Of a stretch of DNA of 22,985 nt, positions 15,759 through 22,985 are shown piece after piece. The notes beneath the pieces are model-generated. The model made no database searches. It was not told the origin of the DNA and saw only the letters and a list, made by a program, of their open reading frames with translations. Origin of the DNA: an uncultured Collinsella sp. (GTDB taxonomy: Bacteria; Actinomycetota; Coriobacteriia; Coriobacteriales; Coriobacteriaceae); assembly GCA_958447445.1 (NCBI GenBank), contig CAUDAE010000015.1, positions 1 through 22,985 on the forward strand, in the 5' to 3' direction. The first letter of the stretch is position 1. Each line of letters starts with the position of its first letter. Both the position numbers and the translations under genes were made by a program.

Positions 15759-15811
15759 CGGGCCCCACATTGCCCAATGCACCTTACGGTGACGTTGCAA
15801 TGTGGGGCCCG
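15759..15811 (-). terminator. Perfect 14-bp inverted repeat after the riboflavin-uptake operon
   Basis: CGGGCCCCACATTG and CAATGTGGGGCCCG flank a 25-nt loop that itself contains CACC/GGTG pairing. It lies 46 bp beyond the stop of the last split-barrel gene and before the arg operators. There is no long T run on either strand, so it may be a transcript-end or processing hairpin rather than a standard terminator. Confidence 0.6.
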
Positions 15812-15856
15812 CTACATGCGAGAATTTGAATTGTCGAAGCTTGCTGAGAGACTCGT

Positions 15857-16267
15857 TTAGAGCTCGACCGGCACCCATTCGTCATGGTTGCAGATAAAGG
15901 CCTCGGGTTCCTCCACGCTAAAGAAGACGAGCGTGGGATCGTCTGCGCCCTCGTAGTGCTCGCCTAGGCGCTCCAGGTGCTTCCAGCCTGCCTCGCGCAT
16001 ATCGGGAGCGGCTTGGTCATCCAGACCCGCACGCCCGCGCAAGATGAGCCAGCCATGGCCCGGCCACCAACTCGTGGCCTCAAAGCATTGATTTTGCAGC
16101 AGCTCTTGCCACACGTCTTTGGTGCGCGCCGTTACAAACCACAGCTTGCCGTCCTGGATCTGCGCAAACGAAAACGGACGCACATGCGGCTGCCCGTCAA
16201 CGCTCGACGCCAAATACCATGCCGGCACCGACGTCAGATACTCCAACACCGTATTCAATCCGTCCAT
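15857..16267 (-). CDS. Pyridoxamine 5'-phosphate oxidase-like split-barrel protein (copy 1)
   Basis: A 136-residue split beta-barrel protein of the PNPOx/FMN-binding superfamily; members bind FMN, F420 or haem. The reaction is unknown. Visible landmarks are VPAWYLAS near the N-terminus, HVRPFSF, DGKLWFVT and DVWQELLQN. It is clearly related to the next gene upstream (16322-16768) over its whole length, so the pair arose by tandem duplication. The start at 16267 is set by AGGAGG 5 nt upstream. It is the last gene read from the FMN-riboswitch promoter, 54 bp after its sister gene. An FMN-linked role is inferred from fold and context. Confidence 0.8.
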   Translation of the reverse strand: MDGLNTVLEYLTSVPAWYLASSVDGQPHVRPFSFAQIQDGKLWFVTARTKDVWQELLQNQCFEATSWWPGHGWLILRGRAGLDDQAAPDMREAGWKHLERLGEHYEGADDPTLVFFSVEEPEAFICNHDEWVPVEL

Positions 16268-16321
16268 GTGTCCTCCTGGCACTAGTCTTTTTGGGTCGGG
16301 GCTGTTTTAGTTACCCTAGGG

Positions 16322-16768
16322 CTAAAGCTCCAGGCGCTCCTCGCTGCCGTCGATATCACAGAAGCGGGCGGCGATATTGCGCACCGAAAAAAACGCAAGG
16401 CGACCGTCGTTGGCGCCCTCGTGGTCTTCGCCGATGCCCACCATGTGCTTAAAGCCGGCTTGGCGCACCCGGTCGCTCACGACCGCGTCGTCCTCAAGCG
16501 CGGCCTCGCCAGTCAGCACGATCCAACACTCCCCCGGTTTCCAACCCGAAACCTCAAACTTGGGGTTCGCGCTGAGCTCGGCCCACACGTCCTTATCGCG
16601 CGAGGTGCAAAACCACAGCTTGCCATCATCGACCATGGCAAACGAGAACGGCCTTACGCGCGGCTGATATCCGTCCGTCACGTCGATCGTGGCGAGATAC
16701 CACGCCGGAATACGCCTAAGATACGAACAGGCGCGCTCGAGCTGCGCCGTGCGGTCGTTGTCGGTCAT
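16322..16768 (-). CDS. Pyridoxamine 5'-phosphate oxidase-like split-barrel protein (copy 2)
   Basis: A 148-residue sister of the preceding entry, sharing IPAWYLAT, RVRPFSFA, DGKLWFCT, DVWAEL and a C-terminal FFSV segment. The superfamily uses a flavin or deazaflavin cofactor, but the substrate cannot be told from sequence. The start at 16768 has AAAGGGG upstream. It begins 30 bp after the ecfT stop, so it is most likely co-transcribed with the riboflavin importer, which supplies the precursor of FMN. A vitamin B6 oxidase role is less likely: these proteins are shorter than PdxH, and no other B6 gene is nearby. Confidence 0.8.
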   Translation of the reverse strand: MTDNDRTAQLERACSYLRRIPAWYLATIDVTDGYQPRVRPFSFAMVDDGKLWFCTSRDKDVWAELSANPKFEVSGWKPGECWIVLTGEAALEDDAVVSDRVRQAGFKHMVGIGEDHEGANDGRLAFFSVRNIAARFCDIDGSEERLEL

Positions 16769-16798
16769 AGGGACCCCTTTCCTGCGCTCGAATCGCGC

Positions 16799-17599
16799 CT
16801 AAACAAGTTGAAGATTGATGACGATGACGCAGATGAGCAGCAACGCCGTCACCACCGCCGCCAACGCATCGCCGCGGCCAAATGCAAGCGCATGCAGACG
16901 TGTGCGGCCCTGCTCGCCATGATAGCAACGGGCATCCATGGCGGCAGACAGCGTTTCGGCATGACGGAACACGCCCGTGAACAGCGGAATCGCCACACTG
17001 CCGAGCATACGCACGCCGCCGAGCGGGCCTCCCGTCACGCGCGCACCGCGGCTCGCCTGCGCATCGGCCGTCTGCTTCATCTCGGTGGCAAACTGCGGCA
17101 TAAAGCGCAGCGCGATACCCATGATCATGCCGAGCTCGTGCGCAGGAAGTCCCACACGCGCAAACGGCGCGAGCAGGCGCTCAAAACCCGCGGTGAGGTC
17201 GAGCGTCGGTGTGGTGAGCGTGATAGCGCTCATACCGGCCATCATCAAAGTCAGGCGGCACGCCATAAAGGCGGCGGAATGCAGCGAGCCCTCGCTTATC
17301 TGCAAAAAGCCGAGCTGCCACAGAATGCGCCCGCTCTGGTCGGAAAACAGGTTGAGCACCGCGACCACCGCGACGATCGCCAGCAGCGGCGCCATCGATG
17401 ACAGGACGCGACGAGCCGGCACCCGGGACACGGTATAGATCAGGACAACGAAGATTGCGACCGGGACCAGTCCGCGGAAGCTGCTGACTGTGAGCGTCGT
17501 GATCAGAAACACAAAGCCCAAGAGCAACTTGGTTCGCGGGTCCAGGCGGTGGATCGCACTATCGCCGGGATAGTAGCTGCCAAACGAAAACGCCTCCAT
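16799..17599 (-). CDS. ecfT: ECF transporter transmembrane coupling protein EcfT
   Basis: The membrane scaffold of an energy-coupling-factor vitamin importer, linking the ATPases to the substrate-binding S component. The 266-residue product has several hydrophobic helices, and its cytoplasmic coupling helices carry the two arginine motifs that dock into the ATPases: ASRG (182-185) and ARC (223-225, usually ARG). The start at 17599 overlaps the stop of the fused ATPase gene as TAATG, showing tight coupling. It belongs to the ribU operon, so the complex is probably riboflavin-specific, although an EcfT can be shared by other S components. Confidence 0.92.
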   Translation of the reverse strand: MEAFSFGSYYPGDSAIHRLDPRTKLLLGFVFLITTLTVSSFRGLVPVAIFVVLIYTVSRVPARRVLSSMAPLLAIVAVVAVLNLFSDQSGRILWQLGFLQISEGSLHSAAFMACRLTLMMAGMSAITLTTPTLDLTAGFERLLAPFARVGLPAHELGMIMGIALRFMPQFATEMKQTADAQASRGARVTGGPLGGVRMLGSVAIPLFTGVFRHAETLSAAMDARCYHGEQGRTRLHALAFGRGDALAAVVTALLLICVIVINLQLV

Positions 17600-19503
17600 T
17601 AGCAGCCCTCCTCTCGCGCGACCGTCTTGGATTTAGCAATGTCCGCGACGTTAGAAGGACCGCCCGAGCGACCGATTAGCAGGTCCACCAACTCGTCTGC
17701 CAGCGACTCAACCGTATAAAGGCCGTCAAAGCGCAGCGGCACGCCTGCCTTCGCAAGCGCCAGCGCCATACGTTGGGCAGCGGGAACACCCAAGCCGATT
17801 GATTTAAGCTCATCCGTATGCGCAAAAACCTGAGCGGGCGTGCCCTCGGCAAACACCGCGCCTTCGTTCATTACGACGATACGGTCGCAGCAATTGGCCA
17901 GGTCATCCATGCTGTGCGAAACCATGACAACGGTCAGGCCATCGCGGTGAAGTCGATCGATGAGCCCTAGGAAATCCCTGCGCGCAGCCGGATCGAGCCC
18001 CGCCATGGGTTCATCGAGCACCAGGACTTCGGGCTCCATGGCGAGCACGCCGGCGAATGCCACGCGCCGTTGCTGACCGCCCGAAAGCTCAAAGGGACTC
18101 CTGTCGCCGACCGTGGAAAGGTCGAGGCCCACGCGCAAGAGCGATGACTCGACACGACGGTCGACTTCATCTTGCGGCAAGCCAAGGTTATGCGGACCAA
18201 ACGCCACGTCCTGCGCCACGGTTTCGGCAAACAGCTGACGCTCAGGATACTGAAACACCACGCCGACCTTGGCCTTAACCGCAGCGGCGTCTTTCTTGTT
18301 TGATAGGTCGAGCCCCAGCGCGCAAATGCTTCCCTCCTGCGGACGGATCAGCCCGTTGAGATGCTGGACCAGCGTCGATTTACCCGAGCCGGTATGGCCT
18401 GCTAGCCCCAGGAACTCGCCGCGACGCACCGTCAGCGATACATCGCGCAGCGCCCACGGGCTGCTGGGGTCGTTTCCCCAGAGAGCCTGTTTGCTCGATT
18501 TGCCCGCAGTGGCCGAGCGCTTATGCCAGCGGCGGCGCTCGCGCGGACTGAGCGAATAACTGTACGAAACACGGGATAGCTCGATGACGGGCTCCGACGC
18601 GTTGCCCTCGTTGTCTACCGGAACAGTGCCGTCAGCGATTTCCAACTGGGATACGGAAGACTGCCCCGCGATGCCTGCCCCACTTCGCTCGGCATAAGCT
18701 TGCGCAATCTCGGCGACCATATCCGCCTCACGTACCTGCGCGCAAACGGGCACGCCCTTCGCACGAAGCGCCATGCCCAAACGGCACGACTCTGGCATGT
18801 CAAGGTTGAGCTGCGCAAGCTCATCCGCCCGCGTCAAAATTTCCTCGGGCGTACCGAGCATGGCAACGTGCCCCGCCCGAAACACCGCGACACGATCGGC
18901 CTCGGCGGCTTCTTCCATAAAGTGCGTAATCATCACGATGGTCATACCGCGAGCGTGCAACGCGCGGCAAGCCTTCATGAGGCCCTTGCGTCCACGCGGA
19001 TCGAGCATCGAGGAAGCCTCGTCCAATATGAGCACGCGCGGTTCCATGGCGAGCACGCCGGCAAGCGCCACGCGCTGCTTTTGGCCGCCCGAAAGCGCAT
19101 GGGTCTCGTGGCGCTCAAAGCCCACCAGGCCCACGCCCTTCAGCGCCTCGCGTACGCGCTGCGCAATTTGCGCCGATGGCACGCCAAGGTTTTCGGGACC
19201 GAACGCAACGTCATCTTCGACAAGCGTTGCCACCAGCTGGTCGTCGGGATTCTGGAACACCATGCCCGCGGTCGAACGAATGTCGTAGACCAGCTCGGGG
19301 TCGGACGCATCCATGCCGTTGATGCGTACCGTGCCCGCGTCGGGCTGCAACAGTGCATTCAGATGCTTGGCAAACGTCGACTTGCCCGACCCATTGCCAC
19401 CGAGGATGCAGAAAAACTCCCCGTCCTCGATGTTCAGATCGACACCGTCGAGTGCCGACACGGCACCGTCATAGCTAAAGGAAACGCCCCGACACTCAAT
19501 CAT
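17599..19503 (-). CDS. ecfA: Fused ECF ATPase, EcfA1-EcfA2 on one chain
   Basis: Two ABC ATPase domains that power the ECF importer are joined in one 634-residue protein. Domain 1 (about 1-240) has Walker A GGNGSGKST (35-43), Q-loop FQNPDDQ, signature LSGGQ (137-141), Walker B ending LDE (160-162) and switch His194; it resembles EcfA1. Domain 2 (about 305-575) has Walker A GHTGSGKST (369-377), FQYPERQLF, LSGGQ (473-477), LDE (496-498) and His530; it resembles EcfA2. A polar linker (about 270-305) joins them. Both sites look catalytically complete. Many Firmicutes encode the two ATPases as separate genes. The start overlaps the ribU stop as ATGA. Confidence 0.93.
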   Translation of the reverse strand: MIECRGVSFSYDGAVSALDGVDLNIEDGEFFCILGGNGSGKSTFAKHLNALLQPDAGTVRINGMDASDPELVYDIRSTAGMVFQNPDDQLVATLVEDDVAFGPENLGVPSAQIAQRVREALKGVGLVGFERHETHALSGGQKQRVALAGVLAMEPRVLILDEASSMLDPRGRKGLMKACRALHARGMTIVMITHFMEEAAEADRVAVFRAGHVAMLGTPEEILTRADELAQLNLDMPESCRLGMALRAKGVPVCAQVREADMVAEIAQAYAERSGAGIAGQSSVSQLEIADGTVPVDNEGNASEPVIELSRVSYSYSLSPRERRRWHKRSATAGKSSKQALWGNDPSSPWALRDVSLTVRRGEFLGLAGHTGSGKSTLVQHLNGLIRPQEGSICALGLDLSNKKDAAAVKAKVGVVFQYPERQLFAETVAQDVAFGPHNLGLPQDEVDRRVESSLLRVGLDLSTVGDRSPFELSGGQQRRVAFAGVLAMEPEVLVLDEPMAGLDPAARRDFLGLIDRLHRDGLTVVMVSHSMDDLANCCDRIVVMNEGAVFAEGTPAQVFAHTDELKSIGLGVPAAQRMALALAKAGVPLRFDGLYTVESLADELVDLLIGRSGGPSNVADIAKSKTVAREEGC

Positions 19504-20090
19504 GCGCGGCCTTTGACCTGGTCCTTTTTAGGCGTGATGAGGTTGGAGACTGCTTTATACACCGCCAGCGTCAACACCGAGTTAAGCACGGTCTTGATAA
19601 GGTTGAACGGCAGTACGGCAGGAATCATGAGCGGGGCGATCACATCTACCGAGCCATACCAGAACCATACGCCAATGGTAAGGTTTGCGACCATAGACAG
19701 CGCCGTAGCGGCAATGACGCCGAGCACCAGACCAATCACGGCACCCTTATAGGTGTGCATCTTCTGGTAGACGATAGCCGCGGGCAGAATGTAGCCCAGC
19801 GTGGCAACCAGGTTCATAAGCGCGCCGACCCAGTCACCCGTGGTGAGCGCATGGATAACGATCGCCATGGCGGCAACGGCAGTGCCGGCACCAGGGCCGT
19901 ACGCAAACCCGCACACCATCGCCGGCACCAGCGACGGGTCGTAGGTCAAAAACGGCGCCGAAGGAAGGATGGGCAGCTGCACGTACATAAACAGGGCACC
20001 CAAGGCGCACATCAACGCCATGGTAACGAGCTGTTTGGTGCTCCACCTATTCGTGTTCTCAAAATGGATATGCTGCGACTGTTCAGACAT
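19500..20090 (-). CDS. ribU: Riboflavin-specific S component of the ECF transporter
   Basis: A membrane protein that binds riboflavin outside and delivers it through the ECF module. The 196-residue product is a small, very hydrophobic protein with about six helices. Helix 1 contains the AxxxA-type contact pattern (MALMCALGALF). The segment PILPSAPFLTYDPSLVPAMVCGFAYGP is read here as RibU-like. Specificity is strongly supported by the FMN riboswitch directly upstream. The start at 20090 has AGGTGA about 6 nt upstream; a start 7 codons earlier would lie inside the riboswitch. The stop overlaps the fused ATPase start by 4 bp. Confidence 0.92.
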   Translation of the reverse strand: MSEQSQHIHFENTNRWSTKQLVTMALMCALGALFMYVQLPILPSAPFLTYDPSLVPAMVCGFAYGPGAGTAVAAMAIVIHALTTGDWVGALMNLVATLGYILPAAIVYQKMHTYKGAVIGLVLGVIAATALSMVANLTIGVWFWYGSVDVIAPLMIPAVLPFNLIKTVLNSVLTLAVYKAVSNLITPKKDQVKGRA

Positions 20091-20101
20091 AAGATCACCT
20101 G

Positions 20102-20284
20102 CCTCTTTCATCCGGACTCTAACCGTTGGTACTGGGATCTCACCAGTTCAGCCGGCATGCGAACCAACGCACACCCGGGTCGCGGACTCATCGGCTCGGT
20201 CGCAGACACCTCGCCTGCGCCACGGCGTCCCTTTGACACCGCCCGATTTACCGCCAGTGGGGAATTCCACCCCGCCCTGAAACA
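20102..20284 (-). promoter_or_regulatory. FMN riboswitch (RFN element)
   Basis: The minus strand carries the conserved blocks of the FMN aptamer in order: CAGGGCGGGGTGGAATTCCC, CACTGGCGGTA, GAGTCCGCGACCC, AACTGGTGAGATCCCAGT, GGTTAGAGTCCGGATGAAAG. The element ends 11 bp before the ribU start, right next to the Shine-Dalgarno sequence, and no terminator with a T run lies between. Control is therefore probably translational: FMN binding would block ribosome access (inference). Confidence 0.95.
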
Positions 20285-20293
20285 GCAATTGCA

Positions 20294-20321
20294 AGTGTAG
20301 CACGAGCAGGTTCTCGCGCAA
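20294..20321 (-). promoter_or_regulatory. Promoter of the ribU operon
   Basis: On the minus strand TTGCGC (20316-20321) lies 16 bp from TACACT (20294-20299), which has an extended TGC before it. Transcription would begin just ahead of the FMN aptamer, the expected position. Confidence 0.65.
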
Positions 20322-20487
20322 GTATGCCAAGGGTAATTTGTGGCGGAGATCAGTTGCCAAAGCAACCACGTTCCCCACCCATCCCAAAGCAACGCGCCTT
20401 TCGCGCAAAGCGCGAAACAGCGAAGGGGACACGTATCCCTATCGACCACATCCTTCTCCGCCCGCCGGCCTCAAGGCCGTAAACGCA
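20322..20487. other. Non-coding spacer between ribU promoter and groEL palindrome
   Basis: No gene was recognised here. The only structure seen is a perfect 8-bp hairpin, TTTCGCGC-AAA-GCGCGAAA (20399-20417). Open frames in this interval are compositionally poor and unsupported. Confidence 0.5.
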
Positions 20488-20630
20488 GGGAATCCGGGGG
20501 CGGGACGGGGACTTCTCTCCGGAATATTCCGCAGGACGCAAAGAGGCTCCGCAGCGCGAAGCGCGATGCGGAGCCTCTTTGCATGTCCGAGGACGTTCCG
20601 GAGAGAAACCCCGTCACGCCCCCGGATCCC
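20488..20630 (-). terminator. 143-bp compound palindrome downstream of groEL
   Basis: Two arms of 70 nt (20488-20557 and 20561-20630) centre on 20559. The inner part is a hairpin with a perfect 16-bp core (GCAAAGAGGCTCCGCA). A middle section forms separate small hairpins (GTCC/GGAC). The outer part pairs again, with TTCTCTCCGGAA and its complement plus GC-rich ends. It begins 27 bp past the groEL stop and is probably the transcript end, although no T run follows. Confidence 0.75.
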
Positions 20631-20657
20631 CGGTGGGAGTTCTAGACCTTGTCGGCC

Positions 20658-22295
20658 TTAGTACATACCGCCGCCCTGCTGACCAGCGGTAGCAGCAGCG
20701 ATAGCGTCCTCAAGCTGAGTGTTCTTGGGCACATCGGAGACGGTAGCCTCGGTGATGAGGATCAGGCTGGCGACAGAAGCAGCGTTCTGCAGGGTGACGC
20801 GGCTGACCTTGACGGGGTCGAGGACGCCCATCTCGATCATATCGCCCCACTCGCCGTTGGCAGAGTTGAGACCCTGGCCGGCGGGCAGCTCGGCAACCTT
20901 GTCGACCACGACAGCGCCCTCAAAACCAGCGTTCTTGGCGATGGTAGCGACCGGAGCAGTCAGAGCCTTCTTGACGATGTCGACACCGATCTTCTCCTCG
21001 GGGTCGTCGAGCTCAACGGCGTCGAGCGCAGGAGCAGCGTCCATGAAGGCGACGCCGCCACCGGCGACAATGCCCTCCTCGACAGCAGCGCGGGTAGCCT
21101 GCAGGGCGTCCTCGACGCGATGCTTGATCTCCTTGAGCTCAGACTCGGTAGCAGCGCCGACCTTGATGACGGCAACGCCACCGGAGAGCTTGGCCAGGCG
21201 CTCCTGGAGCTTCTCACGGTCGAAGTCAGAGGTGGTGTTCTCCATCTCACCCTTGATCTGAGCGATACGAGCGTCGATGGCCTCCTTAGAGCCAGCGCCG
21301 CCGACGACGACGGTGTTGTCCTTAGAGATGGTGACGGACTTAGCGGTACCGAGCATATCGGCGGTGATGTCAGCGACCTTCACGCCCAACTCGTCCAGGG
21401 CAGCCTGGCCACCGGTGAGGACAGCGATGTCCTCGAGAATGCGCTTGCGGCGATCGCCGTAGCCCGGGGCCTTGACGGCGCAGACGTTGAGGGCGCCACG
21501 GATCTTGTTGAGGACCAGGGTAGGCAGAGCTTCGCCGTCGATGTCCTCAGCGATGATGAGCAGGCCACGGCCAGCGCGCTGGACAGCCTCGAGAACGGGC
21601 ATGATGTCCTGAACGCTGGAGATCTTCTGGTCGGTGATGAGGATGTACGGATCCTTCATCACGGCCTCCATGCGGTCGTTATCCGTGACGAAGTAAGCGG
21701 AGACATAGCCCTTGTCGAACTGCATGCCCTCGACGGTGTCGATGGTGATGTCGAACGTCTGGGAATCCTCGACGGTGATGACGCCGTCCTTGCCCACGAC
21801 CTCCATGGCCTCGGCGATCTTCTCGCCGACCTCGGGGTCACCGGCAGAGATGGTACCGACGGAAGCGATCTGCTCCTTGGTCTCGACCGGCTTAGCCTGC
21901 TTCTTCATCTCGGCGACGGCGGCGTTGACGGCCTTGTCGATGCCGCGACGGATGGCCAGCGGGTTGGCGCCAGCGGCGACGTTGCGCAGACCGTCGTTGA
22001 CGATGGCCTGAGCGAGCAGGGTTGCGGTGGTGGTGCCGTCACCCACGGTGTCGTTGGTCTTGGTGGCAACCTCCTTCACCAGCTGAGCACCCATGTTCTC
22101 GATGTTATCCTCGAGCTCGATCTCCTTGGCGACGGAAACGCCGTCGTTGGTGATGGTCGGGGCACCGAACGTGCGCTGCAGCGCAACGTAGCGACCCTTG
22201 GGGCCCATGGTGACGGTAACGGCGTCGGCCAGAGTGTTGACGCCCTTGGCGAGCTTAGCGCGGGCATCGGTGTTGAACGTAATGTTCTTTGCCAT
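20658..22295 (-). CDS. groEL: Chaperonin GroEL (60 kDa)
   Basis: An ATP-driven protein-folding chaperonin that forms double seven-member rings capped by GroES. The 545-residue product is full length. It has the N-terminal KNITFNTDARAKLAKGVNTL, the nucleotide-binding DGTTTATLLAQ and GGGVAFMDA segments, and a C-terminal GGGMY tail. The start at 22295 has GGAGG about 9 nt upstream. groES lies 96 bp upstream. Its A and T positions are mostly replaced by G or C at third codon positions, as expected for a highly expressed gene in a GC-rich genome. Confidence 0.98.
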   Translation of the reverse strand: MAKNITFNTDARAKLAKGVNTLADAVTVTMGPKGRYVALQRTFGAPTITNDGVSVAKEIELEDNIENMGAQLVKEVATKTNDTVGDGTTTATLLAQAIVNDGLRNVAAGANPLAIRRGIDKAVNAAVAEMKKQAKPVETKEQIASVGTISAGDPEVGEKIAEAMEVVGKDGVITVEDSQTFDITIDTVEGMQFDKGYVSAYFVTDNDRMEAVMKDPYILITDQKISSVQDIMPVLEAVQRAGRGLLIIAEDIDGEALPTLVLNKIRGALNVCAVKAPGYGDRRKRILEDIAVLTGGQAALDELGVKVADITADMLGTAKSVTISKDNTVVVGGAGSKEAIDARIAQIKGEMENTTSDFDREKLQERLAKLSGGVAVIKVGAATESELKEIKHRVEDALQATRAAVEEGIVAGGGVAFMDAAPALDAVELDDPEEKIGVDIVKKALTAPVATIAKNAGFEGAVVVDKVAELPAGQGLNSANGEWGDMIEMGVLDPVKVSRVTLQNAASVASLILITEATVSDVPKNTQLEDAIAAATAGQQGGGMY

Positions 22296-22391
22296 GGTAG
22301 GTAATCCTCCAAAAGAAATGTGACTCGCGTCGCCGCTTCCGAGTCCTATGCGGCGGGCGCGTTCAAAGACGAATCAGAGATTCTGACGAGA

Positions 22392-22685
22392 CTAGGCCTC
22401 GACGACGGCGTAGATGTCGTCGGCGCGCATCAGCAGATACTTCTCGCCGTCGACCTTGACCTCGTTGCCACCGAACTTACCGTAGATGACAACGTCGCCA
22501 ACCTTGACGTCCATGGGGATGCGCTCACCCTTGTCGTTGACCTTGCCGGCGCCCACGGCAACGATGGTGCCACGCTGCGGCTTCTCCTGAGCGTTGCTGG
22601 CAATATACAGACCAGAAGCGGTCTTCTGCTCGGCCTCGTCGGGCTTGACCAGAACACGATCTGCAAGCGGCTTCAAAGACGACAT
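22392..22685 (-). CDS. groES: Co-chaperonin GroES (10 kDa)
   Basis: The heptameric lid of GroEL. The 97-residue product is the normal length. It contains LKPLADRVLVKPDEAEQKTASG, the mobile loop region that contacts GroEL (about 17-34), and GDVVIYGKFGGNEVKVDGEKYLLMRADDIYA. The start at 22685 has a strong AAGGAGGAG upstream. It precedes groEL in a two-gene operon. Confidence 0.98.
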   Translation of the reverse strand: MSSLKPLADRVLVKPDEAEQKTASGLYIASNAQEKPQRGTIVAVGAGKVNDKGERIPMDVKVGDVVIYGKFGGNEVKVDGEKYLLMRADDIYAVVEA

Positions 22686-22868
22686 GCTTGTCTCCTCCTT
22701 TTTGGGCCGCGCGGTTATACCACGCGAATTAACCCTTTTTGTTTGCGTACGCGTTGAATGGTACCCACGAATGGCGGGTTATACAACACGGAGTCAAAAA
22801 ATCTTATTTTTTGGCACTTAGATTTTCTGAATGCCGGGGGATAACTTAGCGATGCCTCCCGTGTGGCT
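22686..22868 (-). promoter_or_regulatory. groES upstream region with repeated GTATAACC motif
   Basis: The sequence GTKGTATAACC occurs twice on the minus strand (about 22713-22723 and 22777-22787), 64 bp apart; both contain a possible -10 TATAAC, but neither has a good -35. An imperfect dyad (GGCACTTAGA / TCTGAATGCC, 22814-22836) lies farther upstream. No convincing CIRCE (HrcA) or HAIR (HspR) operator was found by eye. Confidence 0.4.
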
Positions 22869-22985
22869 CCGGAGGGGCGGGGCGTAAGGTTTCCTGCTCG
22901 GGCAGTCCTGCTCGCACGAAGGCCACATTAAGTGGCCTTCGGCGCGTACGGAACTCGCGATAAACCTTATGCCCCGCCCCTCCGG
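22869..22985. terminator. Compound palindrome at the right window edge
   Basis: Outer arms 22869-22892 and 22962-22985 pair at 23 of 24 positions. An inner perfect 10-bp hairpin (CGAAGGCCAC, loop ATTAA) lies at 22917-22941. The outer arm ends exactly at the window edge, so the full extent is unknown. It has the same architecture as the palindrome after groEL and is probably the transcript end of the gene beyond the window. Confidence 0.65.

Noticed and set aside
20322..20661. CRISPR array or small genes between ribU and groEL
   Set aside because: The repeats are inverted, not spaced direct repeats, and no open frame looks like a protein.
20658..22304. Long plus-strand open frame opposite groEL
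   Set aside because: It is a mirror of the highly biased groEL codon use; groEL itself is unmistakable on the other strand.

Overview
The window reads as a chromosomal segment of a GC-rich Gram-positive bacterium of the Coriobacteriia, most likely Collinsella or a close relative. This placement is an inference from gene content, protein style and gene order; no rRNA is present to settle it. Almost all genes are on the minus strand. The exceptions are an amino-acid transporter gene, asnB and a tRNA in the middle.

Layout from left to right. (1) 106-5562, minus strand: a cell-wall and nucleotide/tRNA quality-control cluster, transcribed as a MurE-type ligase, a HAD phosphatase, murI, rph, an rdgB-type ITP/XTP pyrophosphatase, and dtd. 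The murI gene is broken by a 43-bp insertion whose sequence closely matches a stretch of the neighbouring HAD gene. (2) 5847-9955, plus strand: a single-chain amino-acid ABC importer (lipoprotein binding domain, extra beta-rich domain, permease), a terminator, then asparagine synthetase. (3) 10013-10690: tRNA-Val(UAC), a tandemly repeated tRNA-3'-end plus terminator unit containing a palindrome-rich insert, an AT-rich segment bounded by inverted repeats, and the argD terminator. (4) 10702-15713, minus strand: argC-argJ-argB-argD, the glutamate-to-ornithine pathway, behind two ARG-box-like operators. A strong terminator-like hairpin lies between argC and argJ. (5) 15759-20321, minus strand: promoter, FMN riboswitch, ribU, fused ecfA1-ecfA2, ecfT and two related flavin-type split-barrel genes. 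This is a riboflavin-uptake operon with likely flavin-using passengers. (6) 20488-22985: groES-groEL, bracketed by two large compound palindromes.

Functional links. The ornithine pathway next to a MurE-type ligase that lacks the diaminopimelate-type DNPR motif fits a peptidoglycan with L-Lys or L-Orn rather than diaminopimelate. The FMN riboswitch ties the ECF transporter and probably the downstream split-barrel proteins to flavin status. The strongest anomaly is the ectopic copy inside murI. The other non-routine signals are structured intergenic elements: tRNA-derived repeats, giant palindromes, an intra-operon terminator and a candidate miniature inverted-repeat element.
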